A stretch of 64,000 nt of DNA from Hoplostethus atlanticus. Its lineage: Eukaryota; Chordata; Actinopteri; Trachichthyiformes; Trachichthyidae. Numbering within the stretch: position 1 is the stretch's first letter; the number at the start of each line of letters is the position of its first letter. A program made the position numbers and the translations under genes. The stretch lies in the NCBI GenBank assembly GCA_034670405.1, contig JAXDDX010000221.1:56001-120000 (forward strand). Direction: 5' to 3'. The notes beneath the pieces were generated by a model. The model had not been told where the DNA came from. It saw only the letters and a list, made by a program, of their open reading frames with translations, and did no database searches. Below are positions 10,245 to 22,436 of the stretch, piece by piece.

Positions 10245-11218
10245 TTAAAGGAGAATTCAGGGATTTTTAAACCTGGCCTCTATATCCACAAAATCGCCTA
10301 TTATACCGCAAAATAGGTCCAAAAAGTACGGAATTGCTCCGGTAGATCGGCTCAGTCGGCAGTCGCGAAACGGGCTCAATGGCTGCAACGTAATCTGTAG
10401 GGGCAAGTGCACGCGGTCAAAGTACGTCTACTAAAAGTGCTTGATTTTACCACTGACAGGCTCAGATTGTTATTCGTGTGTCTGACAACATTACTGAAAG
10501 GATCGCTACAGAAATAGACCTTTTTTAACCAGAAAACTAAAGTCTAGCGCTAGTAGAAGTCCCGCTCTGAAATGGACGGTGGACAAAGGTAGTCTATGAA
10601 AGCGAGAGGGTTCACTTGTTGCGGGAAGAGGATGGTAGAAACCTGACAAAGGTATTCTATGAAAGCTGCGCAAAGTCTTCCTCAACATTTTGTTGGCACA
10701 GTTCGGAAATGCGCAAAAACTAACCATTGTTGTTTTTTATCATTGGGAAAAACAAATACTCTAAACTACGCTTTCTATACTCCAACATGTCTCCAACACT
10801 GATTTATGTTTCCACCATCCTCTTCCTGCAACAAGTCAACCCTCTTGCTTTCATAGACTACCTTTGTCCACTGTCCATTTCAGAGCGGGACTTCTCCTTG
10901 CGCTAGACTTTAGTTTTCTGGTTAAAAAAAGGTCTATTTCTGTAGCGATCCTTTCAGTAATGTTGTCAGACACTTGTCAGACACACGAATAACAATCTGA
11001 GCCTGTCAGTGGCAAAATCAAGCACTTTTAGTGGACGTACTTTGACCGGCCCACTTGCCCCCACAGGATTACGTTGCAGCCATTGAGCACGTTTCGCGAC
11101 TGCCGACTGAGCCGATCTACCGGAGCAAATCTGAAACTTTTTGGACCTATTTTGCGGTATAGTAGGCGATTTTGTGGATATAGAGGCCAGGTTTAAAAAT
11201 CCCGGAATTCTCCTTTAA
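10245..11218. mobile_element. Fold-back non-autonomous DNA transposon, ~400-bp inverted arms
   Basis: The left end TTAAAGGAGAATTC (10245-10258) is the exact inverse of the right end GAATTCTCCTTTAA (11205-11218). The inverted similarity continues inward for about 400 bp per arm (about 10245-10643 against 10808-11218). Shared modules include CCTGGCCTCTATATCCACAA, AACCAGAAAACTAAAGTCTA and GAAATGGAC, with about 165 bp between the arms. It encodes nothing. The ends read TTAA, which could be a piggyBac-type TTAA target duplication or part of the terminal repeat. The family is not identified. Confidence 0.85.
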
Positions 11219-11336
11219 GGGCTAATTAGAGAATGAATCAGGTAGTCCTCACAAGTACAGTAAAATGTGTCCATGTGTGACTGTAAAGAGAATATATACA
11301 GTACACAGTATATAGTGTATACTATATACTGTATAT

Positions 11337-12110
11337 ATACACTACCGCTCAAAAGTTTAGGGTCACCCAGAAAATGTCATGTTTTCCATGAAAACTCACT
11401 TTTATTCATCAAATGAGTTGCAAAATGAATAGAAAATATAGTCAAGACATTGACAAGGTTAGAAATAATGATTTTTATTTGAAATAATCATTTTGCTTTC
11501 GTCAAAGAATCCTCCATTTGCAGCAATTACAGCCTTGCAGACCTTTGGCATTCTAGCTGTCAATTTGTTGAGGTAATCTGAAGAAATGTCACCTCATGCT
11601 TCCTGAAGCACCTCCCACAAGTTGGACTGGCTTGATGGGCACTTCTTACGTACCATACGGTCGAGCTGCTCCCACAACAGCTCAATAGGGTTGCGATCTG
11701 GTGACGGCGCTGGCCACTCCATTACAGACAGAATACCAGCTGACTGCTTCTTCTCTAAATAGTTCTTTGTCCATCTTAATCTTTTCCTTTTATTGGTCAG
11801 TCTCAGATTTGGCTTTTCTCTGCTACTCTGCCTAGAAGGCCAGCATCCTGGAGTCGCCTCTTCACTGTTGACGTTGGGACTGGTGTTTTGGTACCATCTA
11901 ATGAAGCTGCCAGTTGAGGACCTGTGAGGGGCCTGTTTCTCAAACTAGAGACTCTGATGTACTTGTCCTCTAGCTCAGTTGTGCTCCGGGGCCTCCCTTC
12001 TCTTTCTATTCTGGTTAGAGCCAGGTTGCGCTGTACTGTGAAGGGAGTAGTACACACCGTTGTATGAGATCTCCAGTTTCTTGGCAATTTATCATCGTCA
12101 GCCTCAATAA
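11337..12110 (-). mobile_element. Tc1-like transposon, internally deleted
   Basis: The left terminus ACACTACCGCTCAAAAGTTT (from about 11340) is a typical fish Tc1 end. On the minus strand two transposase pieces remain. One is a helix-turn-helix region at 11803-12087 (motifs GRPRSTTELEDKYIRVSSLR and STVKRRLQDAGLLGR). The other is a C-terminal piece at about 11500-11770 (GILSVMEWPAPSPDRNPIEL, then an in-frame stop). The central catalytic DDE part between them is missing and the other terminus is not found near 12110. It is a dead remnant. Confidence 0.85.
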
Positions 12111-13750
12111 AGACACTCAGAACCGATCTTTAGCCAAACAATATAACACAGCTTTAATGAGAAGAAGAATAAAAACATAAATATTTCTCTTATCCATATA
12201 AAAATGTTTTGAAAATAAGGATGAGCAGTCTTTGGGGGGGGGGGGGGGGGGTGACCCTGGTCAAACTAACTCTGGGTTGAACCAGGGTTAGAGGGAAGAA
12301 ACTAGCAGTGGAGAGTATTTTTATCTTCAGTACTGGTTAGAGACGTCCAGCTTTAAACCTGTAGCAAATGATAATTACTAGTAATAACTGATAGCTACTG
12401 GTAATAACTGATAATAACGGGTATTAACTGATAATAACCGGTATTTAACCAGTGATTATTACTTCACAGGGGGTGTAGCCATGGTTACCAGTTGATCTGG
12501 GTTTTTATTGGATCAACAAGCAGCCAAGCTGAGACATTCAACATTTCACTGGTAGCAAAACATTTCCAAAGCTAGTTGCACATCTTCTATTTTCTAACCT
12601 TTCACCTTTGAGGATGGGGGGGGGGTGTGACTATCATCATCAGTATTTCTCTTCTTCAGAGCATTTGGGCAGAGCGTCTTCATCAACGCCACCTCCAGCT
12701 GAAGGTGGGTGAACTTCACATCCTCCTCCTGCTCCTCCTTGTGATTCTCCTCTTCTTCCTCACCTGCATCTTGGTTTTCTTGGAGTCGAGTCCACATTTA
12801 TTCATTTGCTTCCTGAATGCGGGCGCTTCCACCGCTGACAGCGACATACTCCTCATTCAGTCCTTCATCCAACTGTCTGTCTGGCTGATGAACGACCAGG
12901 TGGATCGTCAACATGTCTCTCATTGGCCTCTTTGGTTGGTTTCAAGCTGTGGTTTTGTGGACGTTCTCCAGATGCTTCTTTCATGTTTGGAGGAGGATTT
13001 ACTCGTTATAGTAGAAGCAGTAAGATTACATAACACGTTACCCCAACACTGGTTATAAGTCAATATTATTAGTAGTATTTTGTCAGTTAAATATGTGACA
13101 CCCTTATGAAGTAATCCAGGAATTTATTACATTTACTAGTTCTATTACATTTTCATCGCATTCAGAGGGACGTTTTAAACCAGGTGACACCCAGTTAAGA
13201 CACCCGGTCAGTTTCCACCCACCCTGCTGAAGTGTCCTTGAGCAAGGCACTGAATCCCTACCTCTGACCTCTGACCTCCTCCTGAAAGCAGCGTTTCCCT
13301 ACAGGGATCAATAAAGCATCACATTATCGTTATTGGAATTGGGAGTTGAATGCAGGTTCAGTAAGAATATTCAACAACTTTTCATTTGAAGTTGGTCAAA
13401 CGTGACGCATGTCTGGTTTCCCCCGTTGGGACATTCAGCACCGTCCCCTCCTAGTTTCTCCTGCTCCAGTTTAACAAGCGTACCTCTCAACAGCTTGAGT
13501 TACTGCACTGCTAGATGACTTGACTGGTGTGACTTGACCATGGAAGGTTTCTTCATTCAAGACTCCACCACGTTAGTACACATCTAGTTAGTGAAACTAG
13601 AAAAAACAGATCATGAAACTTAAAATAATAGATGAAATCAGATGAGATAATCTAATAATAGATCAAATCATTTGATCAAATCAGATCAAATCACAGACTT
13701 CCTTGTCTACAGGCCACAGTGGCTGGTTATCTGCTAACCCTGATACGCTC

Positions 13751-13830
<80 letters not shown>

Positions 13831-13925
13831 CTCGCTCTCGCTCTCTAGTCTTTGGCCTGCTGGCTGACCTGGTAAGCTGCTGCAGTGGAAGGGGGCGGGG
13901 CAGGAGAGAAAGGGATTCTGGGAAG
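12111..13925. other. rheb 3' flank: repeats, no supported gene
   Basis: Contents: an 18-base G run at about 12235-12252; an acidic minus-strand open frame of 67 codons at 12594-12797 that I do not recognise; a dispersed-repeat stretch at about 13195-13330 (GAGCAAGGCACTGAATCCC and GGGATCAATAAAGCATCACA, a common fish LINE/SINE tail type); and a (CT)n run at 13757-13834. Part of this is probably rheb 3' UTR, but no single polyadenylation signal stands out. Confidence 0.5.
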
Positions 13926-15557
13926 CTACATTAATGAGCAGGCTGTCCGACCCTGCGGCTGACCCGCCTCCATCTTCTCAACCTCCAGGATCATCCTCCT
14001 GAACACATCCACCGCCGTCTGCCAGCACAGGAAGTAAGGAGACAGGAAACAGGAAGTCAATAGGACAGGAAGTGATGCCAAGAGTTATGCTAGGTTAGTT
14101 AGGTAGTACCAACCATATAAACTAATAATTCTAGATAGTACCCAACTAGTAAACTAATACTTCTAGGTGGTACCCAACTAGTAAACTAATTCCTCTAGGT
14201 AGTACCCAACTAGTAAACTAATACTTCTAGGTGGTACCCAACTAGTAAACTAATTCCTCTAGGTAGTACCCAACTAGTAAACTAATACTTCTAGGTGGTA
14301 CCCAACTAGTAAACTAATAATTCTAGGTAGTACCCAACTAGTAAACTAATACTTCTAGGTGGTACCCAACTAGTAAACTAATAATTCTAGGTAGTACCCA
14401 ACTAGTAAACTAATACTTCTAGATAGTACCCAACTAGTAAACTAATTCCTCTAGGTAGTACCCAACTAGTAAACTAATACTTCTAGATAGTACCCAACTA
14501 GTAAACTAATACTTCTAGGTAGTAGTTTAAAGGAACTTCTCAGGTTGTTTGAAGGCGTTTCCTCCTCACCTGGTTTTCTTTGGCTGAAGACTCCAGGAAG
14601 GCGGCGCTCCACGACTCAGCAAGAGACTTTCCCTCCTCGAAACTGATCACTCTGCAACACGACAGTAGAATAGAATAGAATAGAATAGAATAGAATACTG
14701 AGAAACTGGCCTTTTTAATTCTTCCACTATCAGTCTGAATTTTTACATTATGGATCGGTTTTATTATATTTTGGACCCAGAGGGATATATGACCAGTTAT
14801 TACATTATTGGGAAGTCCTTATCAATTATCAGTTGCTCTCTACATGTGATGTCATGGTGAGAGGAGGATCCACGACCAGTCTGATGTTCAACACATTCCT
14901 GGAGTTATTTAGTGATGAAGTGTAATTTACTTTTTTGGTGAACCCACTTTCCCTCAACCGGACTTGTCTACTTCTACTTCAGTTAGTGATTTACTACGTT
15001 TCCCAGAATGCCTTTCAACAGCCCCAGAGAATGTGTGAGAACTTGTTGCTTTCAGTCTAAGGTGTTTGGGCTTATAAATACAGCCAGCCAGCTAATTTGT
15101 GAACATTGGGGTGTGTCTATGATCATGACCACGCCCCTTTCTCAAAACCAAACCTGTCTTGTGGCTGCATTGCATTCTGGTCTATCTCGGCTACTGCATT
15201 GCATTCTGGTTTATCTCGGCTATGCATTCTGGTTTATCTCGGCTACTGCATTGCATTCTGGTCTATCCTGGCTACTGCATTGCATTCTGGTTTATCTCGG
15301 CTACTGCATTGCATTCTGGTTTATCTCGGCTACTGCATTGCATTCTGGTCTATCCTGGCTACTGCATTGCATTCTGGTCTATCGTGGCTACTGCAATGCA
15401 TTCTGGTCTATCGTGGCTACTGCATTGCATTCTGGTCTATCGTGGCTACTGCATTGCATTCTGGTCTATCTTATCTTGGCTACTGCATTGGAATAGGACT
15501 TAATGGACACTGCTGCAAAGTGCAGTGTCGTCTAACAGGGTTGTACTGTGTGTGTGT

Positions 15558-15591
<34 letters not shown>

Positions 15592-18583
15592 AATGCCTGT
15601 AATAATGAAATTCAAGTTTGGCAACTGAAATAAACCTGAGAATGAAAACTACTGCAGATCAGCGCTGACTGAGTAAAGCAAGGCACCAACCAGTTCAGTT
15701 CTACCAAATATGTAAAATTCAACACAGCTAAATATTGCGACTCGCTAACGAAAATACAAAGTAGATGTTGGATTTGGTTTGCAGACAAAAGGAAAGGATG
15801 AATTGATAATCCCAATTATTTTGTTTGATCACAATTTAAAAAAAAAACATTTTTTGTCTTCATTTCATAGACTCAGTACAGAGAGACGTGCAGACTCTCC
15901 ATCACTAATACATGATGATTATTAATGTTGGTTTGAAGAAAAAATATTTTATTCCACTTTTAGCATCTTATACCAACATCCTAACTAACATCCTGACTAT
16001 TTTGAACTCCATGCAGAAGATTTTGAGCCTTTTCAGCACAAACTTCAAGTCCAACTGCTGCAACTCATTGAAGGAGCAAAATAAAATCAACGAAAAGAGC
16101 AAAATCTCAGAAGATAACGAGATGGAAATATTAATTCAGATAGTTCAACCTTTCTATCCATTTACAGCCCTATCAACCCTAACCCTATCAACAACTTTGA
16201 ATTAATATCCAATTTTAGTGCGCTATTTATTTTGATTTTGATTATAACAGTAGTATTATTACAAGATACAACAGTGGTACAGTAGGTACCGGGGCACTGG
16301 TACATTTTAGATTTCAGACTTGGCTTTCTCGCGTGTGAATGAGCTGCAACAAACGCAGAGGTCAGGGGTCATTTATTAATTACATGAGGTCCTCACATAA
16401 CACAAGTCATTTATGATCCATATCGCCCTCTATCGGTGACCAGTAGGAATTGCAACAACATGGACAGAACTGATTGTACAGCCCTACATTCACTGTGCAG
16501 CTCATCGTGCTTCTCATATGAGATGTAATATTAATACATACTATCTGACCTGCAGGTTGAAGAGTCTGACTTCAATCAAAACAACCTCTAACCTGCTGCA
16601 GACATGAGAGCAGACTGGCTGGCTCGTTCCCAGCATGCGCGCAAACACACACACACTATAATCTATAATGGTTCCCGTAAGTAGGTGTACAGTATGACAG
16701 TTTGTGTGTGTGTGATGAAGTGACGTACCTTTCCATGTGCAAATCTTTCTTATTCCCAACTAAAATAATCGGTACTCTGGAGAGAGAAACAGACAGAGAG
16801 AGAGAGATGTTAATCCCCATCAGAGGACAGGTTAACCAGGTTAACAGACAGTAGAACTAAATCAGCTGCTCCAGTAGAACCAGTAGAGACTGTAGTTGAA
16901 CTGGTCAGCTCCCAGTGTAACCAGTAGAGACTGGTTGAAGTGGTGAATGTGTTGTATGAAGCAGGGTCAAAAACAATTCAAATCAGATTAAAATTGAAAC
17001 AATGTTTTGTTTTGTTTTTGCTGTAAATTATGAAATATTCATATCCAGAAGAACAAAGACTCAATAATTATATTTCTAGTCACAATTGAATTTCAGTCAT
17101 GTAGCTGGAGGTCAGAGGTCACAGAGCCCTAACAGTAACCATGTGATCCCTGAATGATCATGTGAGAGAGACGCAACAGAGAGGAGACAGGTAGAGGGGA
17201 CGTGACATCACGAGTACATACTGGACGTTTCCCACCATGTCCAGAAGCTTCTCATGGATCACCCTGACCACCTCGAAGCTGCAGCAGGCAGAAAGAGGGT
17301 GAGGTTATTATCGATATTATTAACATTACTATTAACATTACTATAACTATTACTATTACTTTTACTATTAACATTAATATTACTATTAACATTACTATAA
17401 CTATTACTATTACTATTAACATTACTATTACTATTACTATTAATGTTACTATTACTATTAACATTACTATAACTATTACTATTAACATTAATATTACTAT
17501 TAACATTAACATTACTATAACTATTACTATTACTATTAACATTAATATTACTATTAACATTAACATTAACATTAACATTACTATTACTATTAACATTAAT
17601 ATTACTATTACTATTAACATTACTATTAACATTACTATAACTATTACTATTAACATTAATATTACTATTAACATTAACATTACTATAACTATTACTATTA
17701 CTATTAACATTAATATTACTATTAACATTAACATTACTATAACTATTACTATTACTATTACTATTAACATTAATATTACTATTAACATTAACATTACTAT
17801 AACTATTACTATTAACATTAATATTACTATTAACATTAACATTAATATTAACATTACTATTACTATCAACATTACTATTACTATTAACATTACTATAACT
17901 ATTACTATTAACATTACTATTACTATTAACATTACTATTAACATTAACATTAATATTAACATTACTATAACTATTACTATTAACATTAATATTAACATTA
18001 CTATTACTATTACTATCACTATTAACATTAATATTACTATTAACATTACTATAACTATTACTATAACTATTACTATTAACATTAATATTACTATTACTAT
18101 TAACATTACTATAACTATTACTATTACTATTAACATTAATATTACTATTAACATTACTATTACTATTACTATTACCATTACTATTATTATTACTATTACT
18201 ATTACTACACTGACTGTGTCTCTACTCCTTACTCTATAACCATATGGTCAGAGAGGCAGACCAATTAATAACCATGGCAACAGCCCAGTCATGGATGAAC
18301 AGGCTCTTAAGGAGTCTGGTGATGTGAGTGAGGAAGTCAGCTACTGTACTTGTAATGGCTGTGAACAAATTAATAACTAGTTAATCAGAGAGAGAAAGAA
18401 AGAAAAGATGGATAAATGATGAAAGAACAAAGGGATGGAAGATGAAAGGAAGAAAGAAAGGAAGGAAGAAAGGAAGGAAGAAAGGAGTGTGAGCCAACCT
18501 TTTGTAGGAAGTGACAGAGTAGAGGAGGATGTAGCCGTCGACATCGATGGTGTAACTCTGAGGGAAGATAGAGTACTCATCCT

Positions 18584-18626
<43 letters not shown>

Positions 18627-19350
18627 TTATTCCTATTAGAGTACCAGGTATAGGTGACAACTGTTTCTTCCAGTGTAAAGTAACCAGTAAACGGTAGACT
18701 GCACTGCCAAGCAGCTGGTTAGTGATTGGTTACTTGAAGGTGACCTCACCTGACCGGCCGTGTCGACCAGCTGCAGGTTGTACTCCTGACCGTTCACCGT
18801 TACCGTCTTGGTAAAGGCTGATAGACAGAGACAGACAGACAGACACACAGAGAGACAGACAGACAGACACACAGACAGACAGACAGACAGACAGACACAC
18901 AGACATACAGACACACAGAGAGACACACAGACAGACACACAGACAGACACACAGACAGAGACAGTATTTTAGATGTCTTTCAACACTAGCAGTAAACACA
19001 CAAGTTTAAATGTTTTCACGTTCAGCTGCAGACAGAAAAGACTTAAAATGATCTTTGAAAATCAATTATTACAGAAATTAATTATTTTAAAATCAAATAT
19101 TAAATATATTTTAATATTTTTGGATATTTTTGGATTGAAGCTGTCAATTGGCAATATACAGATATATATATATATATATGGCAAAGAATTGTAATATTTT
19201 CTCAGACTGGATCTGATATATTGGTCTAACCCTAAAACACACACACACACACAAACACACACTTACTGTTCTCTATGGTGGGGTCGTAGGAGTCGACAAA
19301 CTGTCCCTCCACAAACTGGATAGTCAGGGAAGACTTCCCTGGAGACAGAG

Positions 19351-19415
<65 letters not shown>

Positions 19416-20229
19416 CATTTATCCAGTTTGACAACAGCAACAACAGCAGTGGCATGGAATCACATTTTTTCAAATCTGATCCAGACCACATTGATATGTG
19501 GTTCCATGCCACTTCCTGCTGTTCACACTGATTTGAAATCAGATTTGTGTCACCTTTGAGGAAAATGAGGATTCAGCCTCATGCAGCTGCAGTGTGAACG
19601 GAGAGTAGAATCAATGCCTCAAAACAAATCGAACCAGGTAGCACACAGAAACCAACAGAAACATACTGGTCATACTGGTCCTGTCAGTTTGGCGAGGGGA
19701 TGTCAGGGAATATGAGGCATGCTCACACAGGGAGTAAAGGGAGACTGTTCCACTGCAGCCACGTTGTCTTCTGCAGGCTGCCATGATGCTCCCAGCTGCA
19801 GCATCAGGACCAGTCAGGCCTGACACACCTGTCAAAGAATCTGATTGGCCGTGGACTAGCCAATCCTAACAGTTACCCAATGAAGACAATTAGGGTGTAG
19901 GGTGTTACATAATCCCTCTTCAGCTATTTCTCTTTATCAACCCATTTACACTGGTGACATACTTGCCCCATGCCATGAGAATGATATTCCTCCATATCCA
20001 TATGCTGGTTATCACGTGGAGTAAAGACAAGTGGGCTGTTCATAGTTCAAACAATCCTTGAAGAGACGCCTTATAGCAAGTAATAGTAGTGGCGTGGCTT
20101 CAAAATGACATGCGCGGTACACCGCCCCACCCTAAGACGACTAGTTAAGGGAGGTTTCGCTGCGAGGAGCCACTCACCCACCGACCTGTAACCCAACACG
20201 GCGATTTTCCGGGATTTTGGCTGCGGCAT
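13926..20229 (-). CDS. rheb: Ras homolog enriched in brain (RHEB small GTPase)
   Basis: RHEB-GTP activates mTORC1 at the lysosome and is switched off by TSC2 (family knowledge). Eight in-frame coding exons: 20178-20229, 19267-19338, 18750-18817, 18499-18581, 17222-17278, 16729-16776, 14570-14651 and 13926-14018, total 555 bp or 184 aa, exactly the usual RHEB length. Start [20 protein letters not shown] includes the P loop with RHEB's characteristic Arg at the position of Ras Gly12. Switch I is [11 protein letters not shown], switch [15 protein letters not shown], guanine-binding motifs NKKD and SSAKENQ, and the C terminus is TACSLM, a CaaX farnesylation box. All introns are GT-AG. Introns carry minisatellites (14.1-14.5, 15.2-15.5 and 17.3-18.2 kb) and (CA)n runs next to splice sites. 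Neighbours nub1 and crygn agree with the usual vertebrate order. Confidence 0.97.
14100..14525. repeat. ~38-bp minisatellite in last rheb intron
   Basis: About 11 units combine GTACCCAACTAGTAAACTAA with a variable TACTTCTAGGTG / TTCCTCTAGGTA / TAATTCTAGGTA segment. Variant units alternate, suggesting a two-unit higher-order repeat. It ends about 45 bp before the exon at 14570. Confidence 0.92.
15165..15490. repeat. ~29-bp minisatellite (GCTACTGCATTGCATTCTGG)
   Basis: About 11 copies of GCTACTGCATTGCATTCTGG followed by TCTATCGTG, TTTATCTCG or TCTATCCTG. Open frames across it are repeat artefacts. It lies in the rheb intron between 14651 and 16729. A (GT)n run follows at 15547-15589. The rest of the intron is AT-rich unique sequence. 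Confidence 0.9.
17300..18205. repeat. 900-bp ATTACT/ATTAAC hexamer satellite in a rheb intron
   Basis: The stretch between the exons at 17278 and 18499 is built almost entirely of 6-bp steps: ATTACT, ATTAAC, ATTAAT and AACTAT. They are arranged in longer recurring phrases such as ATTACTATTAACATTACTAT. Because the step is 6 bp it leaves a 308-codon open frame of V/I/M/L on the minus strand, which is not a gene. The nearest exon starts about 22 bp away. Confidence 0.93.
18822..18962. repeat. (ACAG)n/(ACAC)n microsatellite next to a rheb acceptor
   Basis: CAGACAGA and CACAGACA repeats start four bases beyond the boundary of the rheb exon at 18750-18817. They form the polypyrimidine side of its acceptor on the minus strand. 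(CA)n runs also adjoin the exons at 18581 and 19338. Confidence 0.85.
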
Positions 20230-20720
20230 GGTCTTAATTGTAGCATCCAGAGCAGCGGACCGAGCAGCACGAACGCCTCTGCATCACTCCCGGACCCCGA
20301 ACCCGTCTATTCATTATCCATGAGCACTCAACGCTGGTTGGTCGAGCATACGTAAAGGGACGGACCTGTATCACAAGCGTGCGTTTTGACTGGATATCAC
20401 ACGCCCCCTTGTCCCGAAAGGTCCCGTTCATTGGACAAATCAGAATGTCAGGCACAATGCCCGAGCGCTTCAGCCAATAGGAGAGTACAAAGATTGACAC
20501 GGGGGGCGGGATCAACGGTGTAAACAGCTACCCGGCGCACGATAGTCTGCCTTCCCGGAGCCAATCGGCGGAAGCGAATGCCTCCGTTTCTCTCCATTTC
20601 CTACCAATCAAATCGCAGCTGCTATAGTGACGCTGACGCTTCTCTCGGCTGTTTAAATAGCGTGACTGCGACCGTGAATAAACAACTTGTTACTTCCTGC
20701 TTGGCTGACGGATTTTAACG
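20230..20720 (-). promoter_or_regulatory. rheb 5' UTR/promoter region, CCAAT-rich, TATA-less
   Basis: The 500 bp upstream of the rheb ATG is more GC- and CpG-rich than its surroundings. It holds several CCAAT boxes in either orientation (CCAAT at 20474, 20561 and 20604; ATTGG at 20430) and no clear TATA box, as expected for a housekeeping promoter. Transposon insertion begins at 20735, immediately upstream. The transcription start was not located. Confidence 0.6.
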
Positions 20721-20763
20721 GAACATCGTCGTTTCCATAGACATACGTAGACGCCGCATTGAC

Positions 20764-22223
20764 TGCTTCTGCCCATTGCTACGATACGTAAACGTCGCCG
20801 CCATATTGGTCCGATCAAGACTGGCCTGTAAACAAATACAAGTAAACGGGGAGCTGCGGTTTTTCTGGATGAAAAGCACTATAACGTTTACATTTCTCAA
20901 CCGATTTCAATGAGTCCTAAAAAGTAGAAAAAAAAGTTTTGTCTCCAGTTACTTAGTTAGGCTATAATCGCTGCTAGACGCTCAAGAGAGCATGTCAACG
21001 TTAGGCTCACATGAACTGAATTACTTACGTGGTGGAAAATAATTCATTGTCATAAGGCATTGTAAAAACTCAGGTTTGTCAAGCAGGATTTGGCTTATTT
21101 TCCTTGGTTAATACTTGTGGAGACGTCTATATATAATATCATTTAATGTACATGAAATGTGCAGAAAGTTATTTTTCTGTCCATGTCCCGATCATTTTAG
21201 CTTTTCTTGTGCTCCAGGTCAGAACACAGCTCATTCACTTTGAAATACTGGGGGGGGGGGGATCTAAATAGCGCATTTTTAAGTACTAATAATTGACCAT
21301 CATTGAGAAAAATGGAACAAAATCGGCAAATACAAATTACAATAGTGAGACACTGGCAGTCAGTCTGCTTTCTATATTTGTATAGCAGTGAAAGGATACA
21401 GATCTACTCCAAGACACACAATTACAGACAAAGACAATTATAAGATAAGATACGCCTTTATTGATCCCCGAGGGCAAATAAAGAGGGAAAATTCAAATGG
21501 CCTATAATCGAGATTTACATCTATGTTGGAGCCATTCCAATGGTGGCCATTGGGGACGCTGTGGGTAGCCTTGGCAATCTATTTGAGGGTGATGCTAGTT
21601 GATGCAGGTGTGGCGCACAGCGAGGTATATTGTTTTTGACCGTAAGGCCGGTGTGTTTGTTTAGAGAGATTTTACCTACCTTTGTTCTAAGTTAAAACAT
21701 TAATGGAATTTTGCCTACTTTTGTTCTACGTTAAAAATAAATGGATTGATATATCCAAATATAAGTTGTTTTTTTTGGCTCTGACAATTTTTGAGGACAA
21801 CAGGAGCCAGAGACTTCATTGGAAGCACCGGAGCTACGAGTACATCAACACCGAAGCAAACCGATTTTTATGACAAGCTACTCGTTTCGGCTAAGCGGCT
21901 GACATATTATGAATCTGACTGTAGTTAGCTGGCTAGCTAACCTTTCTCACACTTTGAAGGTTTCCCAAAGAGAAAGAGTTGATACACAGCGATTATAGCC
22001 TAACTATCGAGATTCTAAGTAACTGGAGACAAAACTTTTTTTTTCTACTCCACGTAGATCATAAACCCTTGAATATAAAAATGACTCATTGAAATCGGTT
22101 GAGAAATGTAAACGTTATAGTGCTTTTCATCCAGAAAAACCGCAGCTCCACGTTTACTTGTATTTGTTTACAGGCCAGTCTTGCCCGAACCAATATGGCG
22201 GCGACGTTTACGTACGATCCACA
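20764..22223. mobile_element. Fold-back element inserted in the left terminal repeat
   Basis: The arms at about 20787-20972 and 21990-22219 are inverted copies of each other. Shared modules are ACGTAAACGTCGCCGCCATA, AAGACTGGCCTGTAAACAAA and AAAAGCACTATAACGTTTAC. The middle (20973-21989) is unique, with a LINE-tail-like fragment near 21450 (CTTTATTGATCCCCGAGGGC). In the right terminal repeat (around 27635) the two flanks, GCCGCATTG and TAGTCTAG, are only a few bases apart, which is how the boundaries were set. Ends are accurate to perhaps 10 bp. Confidence 0.7.
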
Positions 22224-22436
22224 GTAGTCTAGTTGCCGGCCCTATACGTCCCATATGAGACCCGGAAATGTCAACTACTCTAAACTTTTTTCATGGAAAT
22301 GTGTTCTATATAGTTAGGAAAGACAAATTAGCTTGGTTGCTACTTCTGAAATGTTGAGCATTTCTCAGAATTCAAGATGGCGGCCGCTCTCTTGGATGTT
22401 GGCCAATTTTCAACTTTTGATCTCGATGACCTAGAG

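Noticed and set aside
12594-12797. Acidic 67-codon minus-strand frame near rheb as a coding exon
   Set aside because: No family match, no splice context and composition dominated by GAG/GAA repeats.
17252-18178. 308-codon frame of V, I, M and L that looks like a membrane protein
   Set aside because: Artefact of the 6-bp ATTACT/ATTAAC satellite in a rheb intron; it only touches the true exon at its end.
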